A DNA stretch of 64,000 bases from Pelagihabitans sp963710535 (GTDB taxonomy: Bacteria > Bacteroidota > Bacteroidia > Flavobacteriales > Flavobacteriaceae), in assembly GCA_963710535.1 (NCBI GenBank), contig CAVQAW010000008.1, positions 496,001-560,000 on the forward strand, written 5' to 3'. Below the pieces are notes generated by a model that worked only from the letters and a program-made list of their open reading frames with translations, did not search any database and had not been told where the DNA came from. Positions 1 through 6,605 of the stretch are shown in pieces. The translations under genes and the position numbers were made by a program. Numbering within the stretch: the first letter of the stretch is position 1; every line of letters starts with the position of its first letter.

Positions 1-366
1 CTTCTGGTCCTTGATCTGTTGATAGATCTCACCGAAATAATCCCCAGTCGCAGATGGAAAAAATGACTCCAGAAAGGTTTGGAACTGAAAATCAAAATTG
101 GCATTTTCCAAACTGATATAGGAAACCAAAAATGGCACCAAGGTGACCAGAAATATCATCAGGGGGAAGAGCGCCAGAAAAAGACTGAAGGCGATGGCAC
201 TGGCTCTGGTAGACAAGGCACCCTCAACAATTCCAAGGATATACATTTCCATCAGGTCGTATATCGACAAACCCTCGAAACCGGGCAAACGAATATTCTT
301 CAACAGTTTTACCAACCAATTGATGATCGGTATTTTCTCCAGTTTTTTTTCAATTTCAACCGACAT
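1..366 (-). CDS. YihY/virulence factor BrkB family membrane protein (partial, N-terminal part)
   Basis: The reading frame starts with ATG at 366 and runs off the left edge of the window, so only the first 122 codons are visible. The N-terminus is cytoplasmic-looking (SVEIEKKLEKIPIINWL). It is followed by the family signature region with small residues ahead of the first membrane helix (GALSTRASAIAFSLFLAL) and a long hydrophobic stretch (FPLMIFLVTLVPFLVSYI). This matches the YihY/BrkB family of multi-pass inner-membrane proteins, once annotated as ribonuclease BN, whose function is not settled. The start codon directly abuts the nadC stop codon, so the two are probably translated from one transcript. 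Confidence 0.85.
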   Translation of the reverse strand, partial: MSVEIEKKLEKIPIINWLVKLLKNIRLPGFEGLSIYDLMEMYILGIVEGALSTRASAIAFSLFLALFPLMIFLVTLVPFLVSYISLENANFDFQFQTFLESFFPSATGDYFGEIYQQIKDQK

Positions 367-1224
367 CTAGACCGCTTTTAAACTAAGGTCCATGTTATAT
401 ACCGAATGCGTCAACGCCCCTGACGAAACATAATCAACCCCACACTCGGCATAGTTCTTCAATGTTTTTTCATTGATGTTCCCGGAAGATTCTGTTTGGC
501 AAAAATCCCCGATCAGGTTTACCGCCTCCCGGGTCTGCTCAAAATTGAAGTTATCTAGCAAAATACGGTAAACAGGGTCCGATTCTAATATTTCCCTTAC
601 TTCATCCATGTTTCTTGCTTCCACGATGATCTTTAGATTCAAGCCATTGGCATTTAGGTATTGGCGCGTCATGGAAATCGCTTTGGTAATGCCTCCTGCA
701 AAGTCGATGTGGTTGTCCTTTAACATGACCATATCGAAGAGTCCGAACCTATGGTTCTCCCCTCCCCCGATGGTAACGGCCCATTTTTCGAGTGCCCGGA
801 TCCCTGGAGTGGTCTTTCGGGTATCAAGGATTTTTGTATTTGTGCCCTCCAGAAGTTTTACAAAGGAGGCCGTTTTGGAGGCTATCGCACTCATGCGCTG
901 CATGGCATTCAGTACCAGTCTTTCCGCCTTTAAAATGCTCAGTGACTTGCCTTCCACGAAAAATGCGATATCCCCGTAATCGACCGCCGAACCATCGGCC
1001 ATCAAGATATCGACCTTCAAACCAGGGTCGACAAAATCAAAAACCTGTTGCGCAAACGAGATACCTGCGATTACCCCTCGGTCTTTGACCAATAATTTGG
1101 CCTTGCCTTGGGCGGTGGCCGGGATACAGGCCAAACTGCTATGATCGCCATCCCCAACATCTTCCCTGATGGCATTTTTAATGATCAGCGCTATTTCGTG
1201 TCGAAATTGTTCTTCGGAAATCAT
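367..1224 (-). CDS. nadC: Nicotinate-nucleotide pyrophosphorylase (carboxylating), NadC
   Basis: This 285-residue cytoplasmic enzyme converts quinolinate and PRPP to nicotinate mononucleotide, CO2 and pyrophosphate in de novo NAD synthesis. The length is normal for the family. Signature segments are visible: DTRKTTPGIRALEKWAV, GGGENHRFGLFDMVMLKDNH, and the C-terminal barrel motifs IIVEARNMDEV and VDYVSSGALTHS, which contain the phosphoribosyl-binding and quinolinate-binding residues. The start ATG at 1224 precedes the usual helix (ISEEQFRHEIALIIKNAIREDVGDGDHSS). It is first in a pair with the YihY/BrkB gene, whose start codon follows its stop directly. No nadA or nadB is seen in the window. 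Confidence 0.95.
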   Translation of the reverse strand: MISEEQFRHEIALIIKNAIREDVGDGDHSSLACIPATAQGKAKLLVKDRGVIAGISFAQQVFDFVDPGLKVDILMADGSAVDYGDIAFFVEGKSLSILKAERLVLNAMQRMSAIASKTASFVKLLEGTNTKILDTRKTTPGIRALEKWAVTIGGGENHRFGLFDMVMLKDNHIDFAGGITKAISMTRQYLNANGLNLKIIVEARNMDEVREILESDPVYRILLDNFNFEQTREAVNLIGDFCQTESSGNINEKTLKNYAECGVDYVSSGALTHSVYNMDLSLKAV

Positions 1225-1420
1225 ACATGTTTTTTGATGCTGGCTAAATTACTAAAATGTTTGTGGTTTGGGTTATGGCCCATGACATCGTTTCCCTAAA
1301 TCGCGTTCCTTTGTCAAGAATAATTCAACATAAGAACGGTTCCAAGAATAAAACGGATTTTAAGGCATGAAATTGCTGCTTGGCGGTGCAATTGCATTTT
1401 CAGGATCCAATAATCAAATT

Positions 1421-1428
1421 TACCTTTG
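1421..1428 (+). promoter_or_regulatory. Bacteroidetes -7 promoter box for rlmH (leaderless)
   Basis: TACCTTTG matches the Bacteroidetes sigma-ABfr -7 consensus TAnnTTTG exactly. The rlmH ATG lies only 4 nt downstream, so the predicted transcription start falls on or next to the start codon and the mRNA is probably leaderless. A -33 element is not convincing. Confidence 0.6.
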
Positions 1429-1432
1429 TAAC

Positions 1433-1906
1433 ATGACCATTAAATTGATCGCAATAGGAAAAACCGATAGTCGGCATTTGCAAATCTTGATCGAAGAGTA
1501 CGAAAACAGATTGAAGCATTATGTCAACTTTGAATTGGAGGTGATCCCAGATGTGAAAAATGCCAAAAACCTGACAGAAAATCAACAGAAGGAAAAGGAA
1601 GGCGAAACAATCTTGAAAAAAATAGGCACTTCGGAGGTATTGCTGCTGTTGGATGAAAGGGGCAAGCCCTATAGCTCGGTCGATTTTGCGGCGTTCTTAC
1701 AAAAGAAAATGAATATGGGGATCAAGCAGTTGGTTTTGGCCATCGGAGGACCTTACGGCTTCAGCGAAACGGTTTACCAACGTGCGCAGGGATCGATCAG
1801 CCTTTCGAAAATGACATTTTCACATCAAATGATACGTTTGTTCGCAGTGGAGCAAATATATAGGGCCTTCACCATTTTAAGAAATGAACCCTACCACCAC
1901 CAATAA
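1433..1906 (+). CDS. rlmH: 23S rRNA (pseudouridine1915-N3)-methyltransferase RlmH
   Basis: This 157-residue SPOUT-class methyltransferase modifies pseudouridine 1915 in helix 69 of 23S rRNA. The N-terminus (MTIKLIAIGKTDSRHLQ), the SAM-binding knot segment LAIGGPYGFSETVYQRA and the C-terminal FSHQMIRLFAVEQIYRAF...PYHHQ are typical. The frame is open upstream to 1367, but the ATG at 1433 fits the family start and sits just after a TAnnTTTG promoter box, which rules out the longer form. It is convergent with the serA fusion gene. Confidence 0.95.
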   Translation: MTIKLIAIGKTDSRHLQILIEEYENRLKHYVNFELEVIPDVKNAKNLTENQQKEKEGETILKKIGTSEVLLLLDERGKPYSSVDFAAFLQKKMNMGIKQLVLAIGGPYGFSETVYQRAQGSISLSKMTFSHQMIRLFAVEQIYRAFTILRNEPYHHQ

Positions 1907-1925
1907 ACCTAATGGCTAGATCGAT

Positions 1926-3818
1926 TTAATAGAGCACCCTGAATTTGATCGTATTATCAACCCTTTTTAGGGCCTTGATCACATCCTTGTTATATTCCTT
2001 GTCCAGATCGGTGATCACATATCCCACTTCGTTGTCGGTGGAAAGGTATTGTCCGGTGATGTTCATTTCGTACTTCGCGAGTACCTCGTTGATCTTTGCC
2101 ATGATACCCGGTACGTTTTTGTGGATGTGGAGGAAACGATGAGCATTTGATTGTTTCGGCAACCTTATGTTTGGGAAGTTGACGGCATCGACCGTATCGC
2201 CGGCATTGATATAATCCATTATCTTTTTGGGCACAAAATCGGCAATATTGCGTTGGGCCTCTTCGGTGCTACCGCCAACATGGGGGGTGAGAATCACGTT
2301 GGAAAGTCCTTGTAAAGGCGTTTCAAATTGTCCGTTCCCACTGGGTTCCTCTGGATAAACATCTACTGCCGCACCTGCCAATCTTCCGCTTTTCAAGGCA
2401 TTTGCCAGCGCATCCACATCTACCACAAAACCTCTCGACAGATTGATCAGCATGGCGCCATGCTTCATTTGGTTGATTTCGCGTTCCCCGATAAAGTTCC
2501 TGTTCGCCTTGTTGTCATCGATATGCAGGGTCACCACGTCCGAAACAGAGAGCAAATCTTCCAGGGTATTGCATTTGATCGCATTGCCCAGGGCAAGTTG
2601 GTCGTTGATATCGTAATAGTAAACACGCATGCCAATGGCTTCCGCGAGCACTGAAAGTTGCTTACCTATATTTCCATAGCCCACAATACCCAGGTTTTTC
2701 CCCCGAACCTCACGTGAACCGGAGGCAGTCTTTTGCCATTGGCCGTTATGGATTTCCGTACTCCTCGGAAAGACACTACGCATGAGCATAATGATTTCCC
2801 CAACCGCCAGTTCAACGACAGAGCGCGTATTGCTATAGGGCGCATTAAAGACCACCACCCCCTTTTTCCTGCAATACTCCAGGTCGATCTGGGTGGTGCC
2901 GATGCAAAATGCACCCACTACCAAAAGCTTGTTGCCGGCATCGAGCACTTTTTGGGTGACCTGTGTTTTGGAACGTATTCCCAAAACATGGACTCCCTTA
3001 ATTTTTTCGATCAGCTCGTCCTCCGATAGGCTATTTTTAACCAATTCTACGGAAAAGCCGTCATCCGACAGGTTTTCGAAGGCAGCGGGATGCACGTTTT
3101 CGAGCAATAAAATCTTGATCCGGTTCTTCGGGTAGGAAATATTTCGGGGCAGATCGTTCACAAAAAGGAACTCATCCAGATTGGGGGTCACATGGTCGGC
3201 GTTATTGGTGGCCTTTTCACGGTGCACATTCTCGGTATAGGCGAAGAACTTATGTGCGATGCCTGCTTCCCGCATCACATAATCGCTATATCCATCACCG
3301 ATGACCTGAACTTCCCCTTCCAGGTTCAAACGCTTGAAACACTCAATTTTTCCATTATGCGAGGCCAGGACATTCTCGGTATCAAAGCCAATGATGTTGT
3401 CTGCTTCATCAAATTCAAAGGTATTTGCAAAAACCCTTTCGGAAGGAATATTGTATTCTTTTACTATGGGATCGATGAACTCCTTAAATCCACAGGAAAT
3501 TACATAGATATCATCTGAAAACTTTTCGAAAAACTCTTTGTTCGATTCGATCGATTTGGATATTTTTTGGCGCAATTCGGTCACCAAGCCCGCTAAATCG
3601 GATTTGTTCGCCTTTAAGAGTTTGATCCGCCTTTCCAAAGATTCCGTAAAAGAAATGTCACCATCGATACCCAGATTGGTTATTTTCTGAATTTCACGGA
3701 CAATGTCATCGCGGTTCGATTTGCCTTGCAGCGTCATTTCGGCCAAAACGTCAAGTGCCTCCACCCTGGTAAGGGTACTGTCAAAATCGAAAACGTACTT
3801 CCTGCCCACCTCTGTCAT
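1926..3818 (-). CDS. serA: Fused HAD phosphoserine phosphatase-like / D-3-phosphoglycerate dehydrogenase with ACT domain
   Basis: This 630-residue fusion covers two steps of serine biosynthesis. Residues about 1-215 form a SerB-like HAD phosphatase: motif I DFDSTLTRVEAL, motif II ISCGF, and the acidic motif GDGYSDYVMREAG. Residues about 235-540 form phosphoglycerate dehydrogenase: Rossmann motif GYGNIGKQL, INLSRGFVVD, DVYPEEP and the catalytic-His segment LTPHVGGSTEEAQ. Residues about 555-630 form an ACT regulatory domain (KNVPGIMAKINEVLAKYEMN). E. coli SerA lacks the HAD part. The key HAD aspartates are present, so the phosphatase half looks active; that it uses phosphoserine is inferred from the fusion partner. 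No serC is present nearby. Confidence 0.93.
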   Translation of the reverse strand: MTEVGRKYVFDFDSTLTRVEALDVLAEMTLQGKSNRDDIVREIQKITNLGIDGDISFTESLERRIKLLKANKSDLAGLVTELRQKISKSIESNKEFFEKFSDDIYVISCGFKEFIDPIVKEYNIPSERVFANTFEFDEADNIIGFDTENVLASHNGKIECFKRLNLEGEVQVIGDGYSDYVMREAGIAHKFFAYTENVHREKATNNADHVTPNLDEFLFVNDLPRNISYPKNRIKILLLENVHPAAFENLSDDGFSVELVKNSLSEDELIEKIKGVHVLGIRSKTQVTQKVLDAGNKLLVVGAFCIGTTQIDLEYCRKKGVVVFNAPYSNTRSVVELAVGEIIMLMRSVFPRSTEIHNGQWQKTASGSREVRGKNLGIVGYGNIGKQLSVLAEAIGMRVYYYDINDQLALGNAIKCNTLEDLLSVSDVVTLHIDDNKANRNFIGEREINQMKHGAMLINLSRGFVVDVDALANALKSGRLAGAAVDVYPEEPSGNGQFETPLQGLSNVILTPHVGGSTEEAQRNIADFVPKKIMDYINAGDTVDAVNFPNIRLPKQSNAHRFLHIHKNVPGIMAKINEVLAKYEMNITGQYLSTDNEVGYVITDLDKEYNKDVIKALKRVDNTIKFRVLY

Positions 3819-4004
3819 CCTTTAAAAAAAATTAAGTGGTAAAAATAAAGATTAATTCCGACCGATTTTTGGAATGTTATTAAAATTTGTTCAGACGGCC
3901 CTATGGGGCTAAATTTATTAGGTTTTTGACTGGGATAGTGACAAAATATAGATTTGCAATCCTTTGCCCAGGCAGATGCCGGGCGGAATCAAGCCCAATT
4001 CGGA

Positions 4005-4703
4005 TCAAAGTTTGGTGTAAAGCAGGCCTGTTCCTATCGCAATACCAAAACTTAACAAAGTTCCGATGAGGATGTATTCGGTGAGTTTGCGATTGTTGCT
4101 TTCCTTGAGATCATTGAATCGAAATACCGATTTTGCGGTAATCAGCAAACCTATGGCCTCCCATCGCCCCAAAACCAGAAAGATCAGCACAAAAAGACGT
4201 TCAATAATGCCGATATACTTACCTGCATTGGAAAGTGATTCGTGATCCAATTCGATCTGATGCGACATGCGTTCCAAAAGCTTCTCCATGATTACAGCCG
4301 AAGGGAATGTGACAAAAACCGTTGCCGTAACCAAGGCCCAGTCGATTTGTTCCAAGAGTTCCCGGGAATGGCCCAACAGGTCGCCATAATAACTGCAGAC
4401 ATAAAGCACTGCCAGGTGGAATAGTTGATCGATAAAAAAGGGAATACTGCGATTTTCGAACCAAGGGGTGGCATAAATCTTAGCCAAATCGATCAGATAG
4501 TGGGATATCGTAATGAGCAGCACCAATTTCCAGTAATCGATATCCCAAAGCAACACCATCGCAACCACAAAATGCAGCAGCACATGAAAATACAAATATT
4601 TTGAGGCAACCCTTTTTTCCTCCTTATCCCGCACCCATGATTTGGGTTGCAGGAGGAAATCCCCTATCATATGGGCCAGCAGCAGCTTTAAAAACAATAT
4701 CAT
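4005..4703 (-). CDS. DUF3307 domain-containing multi-pass membrane protein
   Basis: This is a 232-residue integral membrane protein. The N-terminal half carries the DUF3307 pattern of His/Asp residues at the edges of membrane helices: LLAHMIGDFLLQP, YFHVLLHFV, ISHYLIDLAK and FFIDQLFHLAVL. Such a spacing suggests a membrane-embedded metal site, but no activity is established. The C-terminal half has more helices and a conserved-looking KSVFRFNDLKES...EYILIGTLLSFGI segment. The gene overlaps the upstream satD-like gene by 4 bp, so the two proteins are translationally coupled and likely act together. Confidence 0.88.
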   Translation of the reverse strand: MILFLKLLLAHMIGDFLLQPKSWVRDKEEKRVASKYLYFHVLLHFVVAMVLLWDIDYWKLVLLITISHYLIDLAKIYATPWFENRSIPFFIDQLFHLAVLYVCSYYGDLLGHSRELLEQIDWALVTATVFVTFPSAVIMEKLLERMSHQIELDHESLSNAGKYIGIIERLFVLIFLVLGRWEAIGLLITAKSVFRFNDLKESNNRKLTEYILIGTLLSFGIAIGTGLLYTKL

Positions 4704-5314
4704 TCAGTGCTATCTTTTATGGTTAGCGCATAATATTCGATCAGCGCAAATACCAGATCTAAACGTGCACGTTTCTGGCGCTGGCTTACCGCCGATTGCC
4801 GAATACCCAACTTTTGGGCCATCGCCTGCTGTGCCGCATTGGGATCGTCCATGGCCAAGGCCACCATTTCAGCTGAAACGGTACTCCAATCATCCATAAA
4901 TCCCAAGGCCAGCTTCAACATGAGGTTCAGGGTACGGTCGTAGGTCCCGTTTCCAGAGGCAATACATAGATTGACCTTGTCCTGTTTCAGTGTTTCAAAG
5001 GTTCGTCCCGAACGCTGGTAGGCGGTTCCGTTCGATTCGCTTACACTCCTGCCTTCATAATTTATTTCACCGATGCCGATACCCAGGCGAACATCGAGGC
5101 CCTTGACCGATTTTATGACGGCCTTCAAGTGGATGGCCACTTCCAAAGCCATCGCCGGCGAGACTTTGAGCTGAAATTCGTCGCCCCTGTAGATTTCCCA
5201 ATCGGTAGGGCTCTTTCCAAGTCTGGAAAGGTATTGTTTCAAATTGGCCAGCCACTCCGAAGAATGGGCGTCTTCCGAATTGATGATGTCTCCGGTAATG
5301 ATGGCTACTTTCAT
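4700..5314 (-). CDS. SatD family protein, putative DNA-binding regulator
   Basis: This 204-residue protein of the SatD family pairs with DUF3307 in many Bacteroidota. The N-terminal part (residues 1-120) has a palm-like pattern: IITGDIINSE, then IYRGDEFQLKV, then VRLGIGIGEI. It resembles a degenerate GGDEF or nucleotide-cyclase fold; this likeness is my inference. The C-terminus has a helix-turn-helix of the sigma-region-4 type (AMAQKLGIRQSAVSQRQKRA), so DNA binding is likely. Three 28-bp tandem repeats end 2 bp before its ATG and are the obvious candidate operator. It overlaps the DUF3307 gene by 4 bp. Confidence 0.82.
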   Translation of the reverse strand: MKVAIITGDIINSEDAHSSEWLANLKQYLSRLGKSPTDWEIYRGDEFQLKVSPAMALEVAIHLKAVIKSVKGLDVRLGIGIGEINYEGRSVSESNGTAYQRSGRTFETLKQDKVNLCIASGNGTYDRTLNLMLKLALGFMDDWSTVSAEMVALAMDDPNAAQQAMAQKLGIRQSAVSQRQKRARLDLVFALIEYYALTIKDSTE

Positions 5315-5316
5315 TT

Positions 5317-5400
5317 TATAAGTAAAAATGCTAATATATTAAATTATAAGCTAATATGCTAATATTTTGATATATAAGTTATTGGGCTAATAGTCAAAGT
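5317..5400. repeat. Three tandem imperfect 28-bp repeats in the satD promoter region
   Basis: The units are 5317-5344, 5345-5372 and 5373-5400. Each begins TATAAG (5317, 5345, 5373) and carries GCTAATA exactly 13 nt later (5330, 5358, 5386). The middle unit holds an additional GCTAATAT at 5350. The array is very AT-rich and lies between the stop of the methyltransferase-like gene and the satD start. It occupies roughly -3 to -86 relative to the satD ATG, where a repressor or activator would bind. Confidence 0.8.
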
Positions 5401-5418
5401 GCAAGATTCCCCTAAGAA

Positions 5419-5871
5419 TTAGAACCATCGACGTACATTCACGCAATATTGTTGATACGCTTTTCCGAACAATTTTACCAGCGCCTTCTCTTCAGCGCTG
5501 ATCTGAAACCGGTTCAAATAGCCCACAAATCCTGCGGCGACCAAAGTGTTGAAGGCATTCCCTAAATATAGGCCCCAGGCCAACAGAACCATCAACATGG
5601 CCAAATACATGGGGTTCCTGGAATATCTATATATACCATTGGTCACCAACGAAGAAGTCTTGGATGGACGGGCGGGATCTGCAGTGGTTTTCATCCTGAA
5701 AAATTGAATCAGGGCAAAAAGGCCGATGACAATTGCCATGCCCAACAGCGCTTTCATCAGGTAGCCACGGCCAAAAAAGTCGAAATGGCCTATGGGCAGA
5801 AATTCCGCGAGCAGGTACATCAAAATCCCAAAACAAACAAAAACCAAAGCGGGCGGTAATTTCAATTCCAT
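5419..5871 (-). CDS. Isoprenylcysteine carboxylmethyltransferase family membrane protein
   Basis: This is a 150-residue protein with four predicted membrane helices. The C-terminal half carries the ICMT/PEMT signature: GIYRYSRNPMYLAMLMVLLAWGL, followed by ISAEEKALVKLFGKAYQQY, the segment that binds S-adenosylmethionine in the family. The length suits bacterial members. The substrate cannot be deduced, because bacterial members methylate various lipids or small molecules. It is divergent from rdgB, whose promoter box begins 14 bp from its start codon, and lies upstream of satD in the same orientation, separated by the 28-bp repeat array. Confidence 0.85.
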   Translation of the reverse strand: MELKLPPALVFVCFGILMYLLAEFLPIGHFDFFGRGYLMKALLGMAIVIGLFALIQFFRMKTTADPARPSKTSSLVTNGIYRYSRNPMYLAMLMVLLAWGLYLGNAFNTLVAAGFVGYLNRFQISAEEKALVKLFGKAYQQYCVNVRRWF

Positions 5872-5884
5872 GTTCTAAAATTAG

Positions 5885-5892
5885 TATTTTTG
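5885..5892 (+). promoter_or_regulatory. Bacteroidetes -7 promoter box for rdgB (leaderless)
   Basis: TATTTTTG fits TAnnTTTG and ends 5 nt before the rdgB ATG at 5898. Transcription therefore probably starts at or next to the A of the start codon. Confidence 0.55.
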
Positions 5893-5897
5893 ATCAT

Positions 5898-6485
5898 ATG
5901 CAATTGGTTTTTGCCACCCACAATCAAAATAAAGTCAACGAAGTAAAAAAATTACTTCCGTCCCATATCCGTTTGGTCTCCCTGCAGGAGCTGGGCTGTA
6001 CCGAAGAAATTCCAGAAACGGCCTCCACCCTGGAAGGGAATGCCAAACTGAAGGCCGACCACATTGCTGAAAAGTACGGGCTTCCATGTTTTGCTGATGA
6101 TACCGGGCTGCTTGTCGATGCCCTCAACGGAGCTCCAGGTGTCTATTCTGCCCGTTATGCGGGCGAACAAAATAACGCGGAAGACAATATGAACAAACTA
6201 CTTGCGAACCTGACCAACATCAGCGACCGAAGGGCGAGATTTAAAACCGTTATTGCACTGAACCTGAACGGTGTTACCCAATTTTTCACAGGGACGGTGG
6301 AGGGTACCATCACCCATCAAATCAAAGGGGTACTGGGTTTTGGCTACGACCCCATTTTTATGCCAGAGGGTTATCATGTTACCTTCGCGGAACTGCCAAC
6401 AGAAACCAAAAACCGTATCAGCCATCGGGGCAAAGCCATGGAAAAGTTGCTAGATCATCTAAACAATGTCTGTCTCGATAAATAG
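5898..6485 (+). CDS. rdgB: XTP/dITP diphosphatase (non-canonical purine NTP pyrophosphatase), RdgB/HAM1
   Basis: This 195-residue cytoplasmic house-cleaning enzyme hydrolyses dITP, ITP and XTP to monophosphates and keeps deaminated purines out of nucleic acids. The family motifs are clear: N-terminal LVFATHNQNKVNEVK (SHR-like triphosphate-binding segment), ETASTLEGNAKLKA, CFADDTGLLVDALNGAPGVYSARYAG and GVLGFGYDPIF. The C-terminal KNRISHRGKAM completes the active site. The frame is open upstream to 5733, but that extension overlaps the divergent methyltransferase gene, and the ATG at 5898 matches the family start. Confidence 0.95.
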   Translation: MQLVFATHNQNKVNEVKKLLPSHIRLVSLQELGCTEEIPETASTLEGNAKLKADHIAEKYGLPCFADDTGLLVDALNGAPGVYSARYAGEQNNAEDNMNKLLANLTNISDRRARFKTVIALNLNGVTQFFTGTVEGTITHQIKGVLGFGYDPIFMPEGYHVTFAELPTETKNRISHRGKAMEKLLDHLNNVCLDK

Positions 6486-6488
6486 TTG

Positions 6489-6496
6489 TACCTTTG
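6489..6496 (+). promoter_or_regulatory. Candidate -7 promoter box giving a long leader for the DEAD-box helicase
   Basis: TACCTTTG lies just after the rdgB stop. A start about 5 nt downstream would give a 5' leader of roughly 100 nt before the helicase ATG at 6606. Long leaders are common for cold-shock helicase genes. No obvious terminator or riboswitch consensus is seen in the leader. Confidence 0.5.
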
Positions 6497-6605
6497 CCGC
6501 TAATTTTAACGCCGCCGGTATGGCAGGTGTTGCGCTGAGTCCAATGGGTTATACACGATAATCGCTCTATGCAACACACATATTCGCGATTAAGTATAAC
6601 TTATT

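Noticed and set aside
3966..3984. GC-rich imperfect hairpin between serA and the DUF3307 gene
   Set aside because: It has a bulge, a two-base loop and no T tract, so no function can be supported.
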